From the NCBI RefSeq assembly GCF_008831285.2, contig NC_045145.1, positions 20,972,040 to 21,036,039 on the forward strand: DNA of 64,000 nt. The letters are read 5' to 3'. The DNA comes from Nymphaea colorata (lineage: Eukaryota; Streptophyta; Magnoliopsida; Nymphaeales; Nymphaeaceae). Each line of letters starts with the position of its first letter. Position 1 is the first letter of the stretch. Below the pieces are notes generated by a model, which saw only the letters and a program-made list of their open reading frames with translations, was not told the DNA's origin and did not search any database. A program made the translations under genes and the position numbers. Below, piece after piece: positions 36,087 through 48,100 of the stretch.

Positions 36087-39000
36087 AGCGGCATCATATT
36101 ACTTGTGGTTTCTGTGCATAAAAGATCCTTGTTCAGTTAATCCCTTTGCCTACAAAGAGCAAACTGTATCACAGTTACTCCAGAAAAGGTATCCATTCAT
36201 TTTCATGTCATCTATCTTTTACGTTTCTTTTGTTTTCCAGTTTTCCTTTTCCTTTCTTTGTTGGAATCATTTTTATGAGAAGACCAGTTTATTATGTTTG
36301 TCCGAGACCAAGTTTTCTGGAAGAAAATGAGAGAGCACATTCCTTGAAGATTGAATTGGAAGAAGAATGAATCTTCTATTTGTGCGCTATAGGCTTCCTA
36401 AACCTGCATTCGTGCATTTGAAAGTGAGCTGCCAAGTCTGCCTTGATTCCACTGTGACGCATACTCGTGACTAGTGCATTGTTTTGTTGTTTTTCTCTTT
36501 TCTGCAGATCTTCATTCGACAATGCCCATGTAGCAAGCTCTTTCAAGTTTCATCCGCTGACAAGGTCCATTGTCATCAGGATGTTTCTTACAACTAGGGA
36601 TCTTTGATCAGTATTTTTTAGTTTCTACCTGATGAGAAATTGAACCTTGAGATTCTCCACTTGTTTCTGATGTAACTTGTTTCACTGTTTCAAATCTCTT
36701 ACATGGAAACTAAAAGTAGAGCAGGGAGTCGCATTCCCAGCAGTGTATGGCCTTAGGTGAAGCGCTTTGTATGTTGCCATATAAGTACCCATTGCGACTG
36801 GTCTTGCTTGCCGAGAATGACAATCTCTCTCTCCCCCTCTCTCTCTTTCTCCCTCGCTCTCCTGTGCACTGATACTTGTCATGATGTGAACGCTCACTTG
36901 GATCGAATCTAGCCATGTCAAAGCCTACCTAATCGGGTTAACTATATTAATTTCGGAGTCAAATTTGTAGGGGTTCTGTGAAAACCAAATCACGTCGGAC
37001 TAGGTTGTCTAATCCAACCTTTACATGCTACTAGTCAGATAAAACTTAATGAAGATGGTCTAATAGAGTTTGATTGAATGAAACTTCTGGGAGATTGAGT
37101 TTCTAGATGCATATTTTGTGCAGAGAAGTGAACCGGCTTCAATTGGTAATAGATTCGTATCAAGTCAAACTGGCAACCATGTTCATTTTGGGGACTTTTG
37201 GTATTGGAATACTATGTGAGTGCGTTATGAATTTATCCTAAAGATTATGGCAGATTAGTGGAACACTTGTTCAAATTTTTTTTGAATCTGCTCAACTTTT
37301 AGAATAGATCCATGGAACACACAATGTTCCTAATGTCAAACGATGTCAAACGGTCCTTTTAGGATGGAACTGATTTTTCTAAGTCTCTGTTCTCCATAGG
37401 TTTCCTCAATCTTAGGTGGGGAGGATGGTTCTGTAGTCAAAGGAAAAAAAAATAAAAGAGAGAAAGAAAGGCAAGATGAAAAAATGAAGGTGAAGACCGT
37501 ATGTATACAATTTAACTCGATTCTCCATCATACTCTCACCAGATAAGGTCATTCGAGCTGTGCCTGTAAATGGATCACATCTAGCTGGGCATCCAGTTCA
37601 AGCCTGATTCATTCGTTTTGAGTTAAGACTTGGTTATACATTCAGATGTATTTGGATTTGAAAATTTGGATCTGAGTTGGGTTGGGATTGGTAATCGGAT
37701 GTACTTTTAACCTGAATAAAGATCCGATAGTGATGGAATTGTTGTACATAAAAAAGGACGCTACCAAACACATATTTCTGGATCCATAATCAGAACATGT
37801 ATTTTGAACCAGGACTCATCCACTCCTGATTGGATCTCGTGTGGATTCAAAGTTTTTGAATGCTCGTTTTAAAGGCAGAGTGAGTAGAAATCGTGATTTA
37901 GGATGAGATGCAAACAGACCCAGCAACTAACCGATGCCTCTACAATTATAGCAATTATAGCGTGATGCGAGTTGAACCAGCTTAAGCTTGACTTGAATTT
38001 GCTTGTCAAAACTCGATCTGAACTGGGCTCTTTCTTTTAAATGAGTAGAGCTCAAGTACAAATGTATAATTGAAATGTAAAACGAGTTGAGTTCGAGTGA
38101 TAATTGAAATGTTAAACGAGTTGAATTCGAGTGATAAGAACTTAATTCGTTTAAACTTGTATTGGTTCCACTACATAATGAATGCTAGAAAAAAAAAAGA
38201 TCAATAAGTTAACAAGTTAAAAGATCAATAAGTTAACAAGTTAAAAGAAATAAAATAAGCTTAAAAAATAGTTGGAAAGAGTCGACCTCGAGCCTGCTCG
38301 ATAGAACTTGGCTCGAACAGAGTTCTCAGCCAGCGTACGGCCAAACTGCGGCTCGCTTCGATACATGCTTGGACCAGAGCGGCGGACCCGTTTGCGTTGG
38401 TCTGTTTGGCTCGCTCTTTCTCCTTCTCTCTCCAGATAAATGGAGTCGCAGGAAATATAAACCAGAACGGTGGCGTGGTGGGCATTGGCATTGGTTTTTC
38501 AATTTGTCAACTCTCTCCTCTCCCTGCCCTTTCCCCGGGAAAAAATCGAGAGGTCACAAACAGGGAGGTCACATACTGGAAAATTACTTCCCCCGGGAAA
38601 TAATCGAAAGGTCACAAGCCGGATATCGCGTACGCCAAATCAGGTTCTCTCCCTCTCTCTCTCCTGTGATTTCTGAAATCTTTTGATGGGCTTTGGAAGA
38701 GATTACACGCGAGTGCCGTTGGGCTTCTTTTGTTGGGGGAGATCTTGGCCTTCCCAAATTATCTTGATCCGTTGAGATGTGGTCGCTCCGGCGTTTAGTT
38801 TTGACTTTCATTTAGAGATTTTCCTGGGGAAGTTTCTGATAGTTTCTTTAGGAAGGGATTTCTTCTGAATCCATGGTCTGTGAACGGACGAGAAATTGTT
38901 ACTTATAAGGAGATCAGAGAAAGAGAAAGAAAAAACTCATTTCGTAACAAATTGTTTTGATTACGAGACGAATCTGTAAATATGTCTATCTGGATTTATG

Positions 39001-40962
39001 GTTGAATGACCAAGATAACTATGTTCTTTATTGGTTGATTATAGGAAGGCTTTGTCATAAGAAGTAGGAGTTCATCTCTTCTGTAGATTGATCTTTCATA
39101 TTTCTGTAACATCCATTCTGAGATTTTAACTTCTAAGTTCGTTTGCAATGAAACGGGTCAAGCGGAAACGTTCCTGTAATGTTAAATTATGACCTTACAC
39201 CGTTGACTTGTGTGGTTGAATCCTATATATTTACTACCATCTAAGTAGATGACGTTTAATGAAATCTTGTTGCTCAAAGGTGCCTCTGAGGCACGTAAAA
39301 GTCACCTGGCAACCGTGGTCCCTTCTTTACATGGTTGGTGTTAATATCTAGTGGCATGTCATGGATGGATTTAGGGAACTGTCTGAAAAATACATTAACA
39401 GTATTTTTTATATTAGGGTGAAGATCTTGGCAGTGCATGTTCTATATATATTCTGTGAAGTAGCTTTTTGCAAGGTCTGTCTTCCCACCACTGAAGTGGC
39501 ACGAATATCATGTGTGTTTGTCTAGCTCAACATATAGAATTATAGATCTAGAGTTCTAACTTACATGTCATAGCCTCATAGGACGTGTATGGTTGGTTTA
39601 CTTGCTTACAAGAGCATTCAGGACTACATCTTAAAATTGTAAGCTGAGGGAAGATGGGTAAGCACATGTTGATAAAGTTGAACAAATATGTGAGGATCGT
39701 GTTTGAAAAACTTGAAACAGGAGGATGCACTTAGGTATTCGTATATATGAATGCAGAGTTTGTCCATCTATGTGTATATCTGTATCAGTGTTGACAGATT
39801 CTTTACAGTTAGAGATAGACAGATTTAGAAATCTGATATATAAGGATGCATGTTGAGCTTGGGAAATTATGTTGAGAAAGGAACAATCATGTATTTTAAT
39901 GTGAGTTTAGGGTGGGCAGTGTCGATTCACACTGAACTTAAAAAAAACATAAGCAAATCTTTTGGATCAGAGTGGCATTTGCTGGCACCATCCAATATGT
40001 AGTTCTGGATTGAACCATGAGAAGAAGAAACCTTTCCTCTTCAAAGGTATCTCTGGATTCACATGAAAATTTGGATTGGAGAAACTCAGTACTTGCATGA
40101 TCAAAGAAATGGCCGTTACACCTGCATTTGAAAGCTCAAGGTATCAAGAACGTATGTAAAAAAGAAAGAAAACTCTTGTTGAAGACTCCTACTTTGAATA
40201 GATATAATGTGTATTGATTAGCAAGATTAGTAATGGAGGCCCAGTTTTTCCCACAACTTGTCTTGACTCCAAGAGTTCATCTTCTCCCTTTTTCCCAATT
40301 TTGTCCTCGATGATAGAAAATTATTTAAGGAGACTTAAATTTTTTGAAAGGGATTTAAGAAATATATCTGATTTTGTGATATGATTTCTCTACGTTAATG
40401 GTGACTCATTCTTGCAGGATATGATCAAAATGAATGTAGTCCTTGCATATGGACTGTTGTTTGAACTTTGAAGTGTCACAAATGAAGCTTTATAGATCAC
40501 AATAAGCACAGAAACAGCTTATGTATGTTGCTTCTTATTGTGTGACTAAAATACACATTGTCACAACATCTGCACTTTGTCAATGCAGGTTTGACCTTCC
40601 ATAGATCTATTGATAGTGACAATTTTTTTGTCTCTAGGTTGTTTTTTTTTTTCTTCTACTTTTGTTCATCTTAACGTTACTTGACATACAATTGTATACA
40701 AAGTCAGAAAGGATATGGAATTTGCTCATTGGAGGGAGATGTTATTGCTTCCCTAATTTCAGAAAGTAAAGCATCAGCTTCAATTATTTTTTGGAATCCG
40801 TTCTGTACCATTTTAAGAGTATCAGTTATTTTTTGCTTCTGAACATACAGAAGAGATGCTTTCTGCAACTCCACGAACAGTATTTTTGTTGAATCCATTT
40901 TGGATATAATGGCCCCTGAAACTCCCACTGACTGCATGACTGTTTCATATGATTGTTGATAG
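36087..40962. other. CCB4 3' UTR, spacer, and probable spliced leader of the p24 gene
   Basis: About 36087-36700 is likely 3' UTR. A mixed CT-run lies at 36822-36862. From 37560 to 38300 cgagttgagttcgagtg-type words and 24-bp tandem copies of agatcaataagttaacaagtt (38198 and 38222) suggest transposon debris. Around 38390-38643 GC content rises with CT-rich patches, and the word ccccgggaaa-a/t-aatcga occurs at 38533 and 38591. A donor-like cag|gttctc at 38643/38644 and an acceptor-like gttgatag directly before the p24 ATG suggest a leader exon plus a 2.3-kb 5' UTR intron. No other gene was recognised. Confidence 0.45.
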
Positions 40963-42920
40963 ATGAGGATATCTTATCTAAAGCTGGGTCTGTTTGTGAT
41001 CGCAAGCCTCCTCTTATCAAATCTACAATCTGCCCATGGGATTAGATTTGTCATTGACAGGGAAGAGTGCTTCTCTCATATGGTGCCATATGAAGGCGAT
41101 ACTGTCCACGTTTCTTTTGTTGTTCTCAAATACGAATCTGCTTGGAATTCTGCAAATGATGGTGTGGACCTTGTTGTAAGTTTTCCTCCTGCTGCTTCTC
41201 AAGATCAGTTCTTTAAATGAAGATGCTATCTTATCCTATTGATTCATATCTGGTTTTCAGTTTCAAATCCTTCATTGCATGATATGGAAATCTCTCTTGG
41301 ATGTACATAGTCATCGCTGGACTCTTGTCGTTTTGACATTGTTTTACTTGTGATGATTTCCTTGCTGTTGGCAAGTGAAAATGGATATGTGTGTGTTATG
41401 TGCTGATCTGTTTTGAAGTGAGTATGCTGCTAGTCTAGTGCCTTTCCAGTTGTTCTTAATAGCTTCATATGGATTGTACAGGATCATGAAGCTATGTCTA
41501 TGAGCTGCCATGTTCCCACCAAAGTGGACGTACCCATATAGCCATGACAAAGTGCATTTTGTGATCTTCCTTTCCTTAAACAACTACTTGAGATTCTTAA
41601 AGGTTGAAAACAAATATTAGTTATATGCTTGCCTGCAAAAACATCCAGATGTATGCAGAGTTGAAACACACATCTTACACTGTGTGAAGGAGGGCCTGTT
41701 GTTGTTCCCCACAAATGCATCACTTAGGATAACATTTTGCTGAGACATTTTCTGCCTTTATTATATACTGATATTCTTACATATGATTCATGCCAAATTT
41801 ATGCTAGCACGAAAAGTTCCCAACAACTTGATTTTCCTTGGTGTATCTCCTCCCTGATTTCCACTGCCATGTAATTAGCATGCATTTATATTGTTGTTAT
41901 TAGCATTGAATCAATGTTTTCTCTGTCTTTCTTTTCTTTCCAATCTGGCCTCCTCCTCTGAAAAGTGTGCTTCTTTTCAAAAAGTGAAATTTGATTTTGT
42001 TGTCATGTGTCTGCCTACTATGATATGGTACTGTTTGTTTACAAGCTGCTACTGCTGATTTGCACCACAGAGAATTTATTTAACGTCTTGGTGTGCTATT
42101 TCCAGGTGACTGGTCCTAGTGGGGAGCAACTTCATGATTCACGTGACAAAACGAGTGATATGTTTGAATTTTTAGTACACAAGAGGGGCCTCCATCGGTT
42201 CTGTTTTAAAAATAAGTCTCCTTACCATGAAACTATCGACTTTGATGTACATGTTGGTCATTTTGCATTCTATGAGCAGCATGCAAAAGATGGTAGGCCA
42301 TTTGCCTTCTCATTTGCTCTTTTTGGTTTTAAACATTGATGTTAAGAGATTTGAATGACTTGTGCAGAGCATTTGAAGCCTCTGTTGGAGCAGATTGCTA
42401 AATTGGAAGAAGCTCTTTACAATGTGCAATTTGAGCAGCACTGGCTGGAAGCTCAGACTGAACGTCAAGCCCTTGGTATGCTCTCTTAGATGTATAAACA
42501 CATATATTGGTTTATATTTTTTATCTTATTTCCCAACCATATAGCTTGACAACACTTCACGTTGGGTTGTGTACTTTTTGTCACTTTGCTGTACTGTCTT
42601 CTGCTGTTATGGGTGCATGCATTTATGCTTGTCCTTCCTGTTTGATGTCTTCACCTGGAAAGCCCTTACAAGCTTGCTTCAATCAGCAGCCTGTTTGCAT
42701 TCGGTTCCATAATTGCTGTTCTCGTCATAAACATCGTTCAAAAAAGAATAAGCATGTTGCTGACAGAATTAGCTTCTTTCTTGCAGTTAATGAAGGAATG
42801 AGCAGAAGAGCGATCCACAAAGCTATTTTTGAATCTGCTGCTTTGATTTGTGCCAGCATGCTGCAAGTTTATCTCTTGCGCCGACTTTTTGAACGCAAGC
42901 TTGGCACCTCAAGGGTTTGA
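40963..42920 (+). CDS. p24-beta family (emp24/GOLD) ER-Golgi cargo receptor, 4 exons
   Basis: Exons: 40963-41175, 42106-42292, 42368-42475, 42787-42920; all GT-AG, 213 codons. p24 proteins cycle between ER and Golgi in COPI/COPII vesicles, help sort cargo such as GPI-anchored proteins and form heteromers with p24-delta subunits. The layout is canonical. A signal peptide (about residues 1-26) ends at SAHG. A GOLD domain (27 to about 133) follows, with the paired cysteines in REECFSH and HRFCFKNKSP. A coiled coil (EHLKPLLEQIAKLEEALYN...) comes next, then a transmembrane helix near FESAALICASMLQVYLL. The cytosolic tail RRLFERKLGTSRV is close to that of Arabidopsis p24beta2 (At3g07680). The final -RV pair is typical of p24-beta tails. 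The acceptor directly before the ATG suggests a 5' UTR intron. The subgroup (beta2 versus beta3) rests on the tail. Confidence 0.9.
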
Positions 42921-45196
42921 GACTTTTTTATATTTGCTTGTAGTGGAGGGTTTGTTAGCCTGACAGTCCAGCTTATTTCTTGGTGGCCTTAAGCGATATC
43001 GGTGGATGGTTGGTTGAGATTGTTCGAAGTGAATTACAACTGATCAGCAGGAATCAAATAGCTGTCCACTTCAATTTAACCACTACAAAGTTTTATCACT
43101 TTGTCATTATTTATAAACGATTTTGACCCCAATGTTAAAGTTGTTTTGTAGACTATCTATAGTGTAGCCTAAGCAGGGGAGGACTTGGCTGGGGCTCTGG
43201 ATTGTCGTGGCATGTTCTTTTATTTCAGTTGTTCAAGAGATTAATGTTCTTTTTCCAGCTGGGACAAGGAAAGACTTACCACCGAATGCATATCAGCAGG
43301 CTTCTTGTTGGAAGAATCCTTGAGGTTCCTTATGGTTATTGCTAAGAGAGCTGGCTGACCTTGTGAAAACGTTGACTCTTTACTATTCTGGCTTAAAACT
43401 GTCAAACCGAACTCCTCTAGCAATCTGCATTAACTGAATTGTCAACCTTGTGAACTTACTGGAACAAAGTTTCACTGTGTTGCTATACCATTGTTTGCAA
43501 CATTTACAAGTTCGCCATGTGTGTATACCTGTGGTATCTAGTACATGGATAAAACACTCAGTGATTTCATTTCGCCTGGACAGGCACGCCTTGCAGCCAA
43601 GGTAGCTGTTTGTTTGCATTGTCTTCTCATTTTTCAAGTTTCACGGGGCTTCATGATCGTGCCAGCCATGACTATGGACTATGGACTGTCGTACTTGTCC
43701 AGGTTGAATTTGGTTCTACCCTACCATTCCAACCTCCAGCCAGGGCGACTATTTAACCGATTCAGTTTATGGCTGCTTAGTGCCAAGTTCCAGCCAAACC
43801 CATCCCAACACAACTCGTGTTCAATGCCGATCCCTTGACCTGTACTTGATTCTTTGTTCAAGCCTATCTACGTAACTCAGGCCATGGTACGTTGGAGATT
43901 TCTGATTGAAGTTGGAGCTTAAAAATGAACCAGTTTAATCAGTGACAAAGTTGAAGCTCGGTCACAACGCGCTTCTGATTGGCAATTCGTAAGGCCTTTT
44001 CACTGCAGAGAAAATAAAGCAGCTGGGTTCATTTTTCACTCCTGTTGAAGCCAGCCTGAAAGCTTGGAAGAAACATTTTGTTATGGTTTTCTTTTTTGGT
44101 GGTGGTGCACAATTTCTGTCTCATGGAACAATAATATTTTTCTTTTAAGCGGGCATACATTGTTGAATCAACAGCAATTATTACAAAATGCGGTTTCTCG
44201 GAAATGTGTCATGTGCAAGAGCTCACCTTATTAACTAAAGAAGGATCTTACGGTACTGATGGCACCTAAGGGGATGAAATCCAGATTTCTCTCTTGAAGC
44301 ATCCTTATGAAAAATTACCACAGCTCCAAATGCAGAAACATGGGACTTTGAATGCTTAATAAGATTTATTTACGCACCATAAAGGTGTATTTGAATACTC
44401 GTCACGGTTTAACTAGCAATTGCTCAAGTAGGATGGCAAGTTACAGCATGGGAAAAAAGCGTAGCACCAGCAAAGAAAATAGGGAAGCGCTTGAGGCAAA
44501 ATGTTTCTGATTCAATGAATAAACGGTCCTCTTGAATAGCAAAGGCAAAGCCCTTGCATAACATTCAAAACAAATAGAAGTCAAATGAAAGCATCTAAAT
44601 GACTTCCCTATGTTACACTTTCTTGCCACATGATACCTTTATGTGCCAAATAATCATTCCACAACGCTAGTTACACCAGTTGGTTTCATGTGAAATTGTA
44701 GCACGTTCCTTGTCATCTATAAGATTCTTAGTTGGAAAAACTAGATTATGAAGGGGATCAACGCTATTATCTCCATGGGTAAGCATAGTCAAGAAAAAGT
44801 GAAAAGGAGTACGGGAACAAGCTTGACCCCTTTTAAACAAAAATATAGACAGACCACTCTTTTCCAATCATCAGAAATGTATGGAAATATATCCCATGAT
44901 GCTGCTTCAAGAGGAAATGAGACAAAAGGAAAACTTGAGCCTGTTCATCCTAAAGTCTATTCTTTTATATATAACAGATATGTGACTTACCCATTCATCC
45001 TCCCCAACCTCTCTCTTTTAAAAAAGAGAAAAAAGAAAAGAAAAAACAAGAACAGAAAAAAAAAAGAAAAAAAAACAGAACGAAGACATGGCACTGAATA
45101 AGGCTTCAAATTTTCCCTTTTTTGCTTTTCTTTTGGAGATTTGCAAGGTCGAGCTGCACAGAAAGCCCCGCGGCTTCATGTTCATGAGAATAGCAT
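42921..45196. other. Convergent intergenic region between the p24 and NOI genes
   Basis: Both flanking genes end here, so the outer parts are 3' UTRs. A purine-rich, A-rich stretch lies at 45020-45080. No supported coding frame, RNA gene or transposon end was recognised. Confidence 0.5.
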
Positions 45197-48100
45197 TCAG
45201 AACTCATCCGATTTCGGCTGAATGCAGCAGAACCATTTTCTCTGCATCCATCAAAAGAAAAAGTAAATCACGAGCCAATCAATATCTGGTTTAATCAGTT
45301 CAAGACGACAACAATGGGCTGCATGATCATGACAACGATCAAATCGTATATTTTATCTGAAAGACTCTCAGTCTATTTAATGTCCCACTAAAGGCAATTG
45401 ATGGCCATACTTATGTTGGCTTTTCTGTAAGGATGAATATCTTGTTAAAGCTCTAGAAATAAAGATATGTCTAGCACAGTATTCAAAGTAAATAGTTCAG
45501 ACATATCTTATCACAAACGAGCTAAAAGCAAACCAACCTTTATTCCTTTAGCGTGAAGCAAACCTGATAGCAAATTGCATGGTAACCATAACCTCTTTAT
45601 AGGCAAAAATACCAAGTTAGCCAAGGCAAATACTCAGTCTTCAAGATAGAAACAAATTGGAGTATGATCCAACGAAGAAAACACACTTGCCACATTATCA
45701 ACCTACTTTGACATTTCCAACAATCTAGGACATGTAGAGAAAGACTTCAAAAACCTAAAGTTTTTTTCCCTTCATGAAACTGAACACTATAAATCTACTC
45801 AACCACAAATTTTGAGCCTTATTCCTAATGAACTCAGCATGCCCGTTGCAATGTGTGTGTTTTATCAATCTGGGATAAACAAATCCACTAAGATCAGGTT
45901 TAGCATGATTTGTTAATATCTTCATCGCAACCTCTAACCCACCATCATGTTCCTCAATTATGAACCATTAAATTCAGTATCCTGCAAACTGATTACCACA
46001 ATAAACTGGACCATGCTTCAACCTTTCAACATAGTGAAGAGATCATGAATACACATTTATATATTCAGATCCAATTTTTGGTGGCCAGATCCAGGCATAT
46101 TAGATTGTGTATAGCCACATGGCATGCTACCTAAGTAGAACTATCATCCATATACACATGGCCGCACACACATGGACAAGTAGACACACACCTGCGCACA
46201 GGCATATAGGATTTATCAACTCCGCGGAACTGTGTTTTCGGTTGCCCAGCTGAATCGCAGCCAAGTTATTCATGGATGAGTTTGAAAGGCCTAAATCTAT
46301 AGCTGCCAGTGAAAAGAAAATTTGCAATATCTGAAGCCTGGGTTTGAATTGTACCTAAAATGTGTCAGTGTCAATTTTTATATATATTATTGTCACAAAT
46401 ATTGTTCTTCGGAATTTATTGGTGAAGTTATCCTCATCTACTAAACATGAAGTTTGTTTTATCCAAAAAAGTTCCAAATTCATAAAATTATAAAAGCATA
46501 AGAAATAAAAAAGAAAAAAATATGGAAAAATAGTTTTTTAGTTTTTTTTAGAAATTTTATTAAAAACAAAATATTGAAATAAACATAAAAAATGTAAAGA
46601 ATTCTTATGAGAACTGTATATATATATATATATATATGTCAGATTATGGAATATATACACCACAAGTATGAAGAATGAATACATTAATTAGGAGATGTTC
46701 AATCACTTTGATTGATGATTCACAAAAATCATGTGTAAAGCTACTTTTGTAAAGCCAAACTACTAATTGTTATCCACCCTTCTCAAATAAAGAAAATTTT
46801 TATGCAGTGCACATTAATCCTTATTTTATTAAACCCACATATTCCAAGAATATGTTCAGCCTCATGAAAACGTTATATTTGCCAAAAAGGTTCTACTTCT
46901 ACCCCTTGGAAATGTTCTTTAATGAAACTTTAGCTTTAGCTGGTCGTGACCAAGAAACCAACAGTTTCACTTGGTCGGTGGGGAATGCTTGACTTATCAA
47001 TCTGTCCATAGATTACTCGGACTTCACACGGCCTATGCCAGATTGACCATATTCTGTCTGGACCAGTGAACCTATTTGAAGTGGCTCATTTTGTACCAAA
47101 AAAGCCTATGTAGTTTATGCATGAACAAGGATTTTTTTTAATTCCCCACTTAGATACTCTACATTGCAGGGTAGATCCTGGTAGGAAAGTTGTTCCATAC
47201 TTTCATCTGAACTACTTAGTTTCCTTTGCAGTCCTAGGCTGGTTCTTCTTTCTATCAGTGACTGTAAGAATACTAGCACTATGACACTGCTACCAAGAAT
47301 TATTTTTGACCTACATTTTGTATGATCACATAGACAAAAGAAAGATCTAGTTTATAATTTAATATAGACCTTAGTTAGAACATAATTCAATAGCCCAAGT
47401 AATCCAAATACTCCCAAACTTTTACCCTCCAAGAGGCACACATACATGCATGCATTCTTTGTGCATTTCTATAGTGCACAATTACGATATCTGAATATAT
47501 TAAATAAAGCTGAAAGAGAACTTACACTATTTGGCTTGTTAGCATAGCCTCCTTGTTTAAGGGCAACATCATCCTTCACAGGAGAGTTGGTCCCACGAAC
47601 ATTTCCACCTGTTTTCTTCTCATCTCTTGCCTTGTTGAAGATCACAGTGAACCCCTCAGCTGATGCAGGGTCATTGACATCCCATTCTCCAAACTTGGGC
47701 AAGGGCCGACCTGTGTCCTGATGCAGTCAGTATATAAAATGAGTTCTCACCTAAAAATCATCTCTGTATAGAAAGCAAACAACTAAGAGATGTAGACAAA
47801 CAGCTATGCTTTCCTCTGTTCCACAGTGGGTGCTGATGCACCTTAACCTCTCACCATATTCTTACAAACATATTAAGAGAAAAAAAATGTCAGGAAAAAA
47901 GACTTCTGTTTCATTATTTACAATCAATAATAAATTGTACCAAATTTCTGTTCTTTCCTTTATCCAGAATATTGCATGAGCAAATTCTCAAAGGGGAGTT
48001 CCTGGATGTCAAGATGCATAGGAGTGAACATATAATACCATAATAACACTACATATAAAGACAGTGAAAACGTTCAGTATCACTTGACCGACCTGCACTT

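Noticed and set aside
40704-40937. Minus-strand 77-codon frame just before the p24 start codon
   Set aside because: It looks mildly protein-like, but has no family match and lies in the presumed p24 leader intron; no splice partner was seen.
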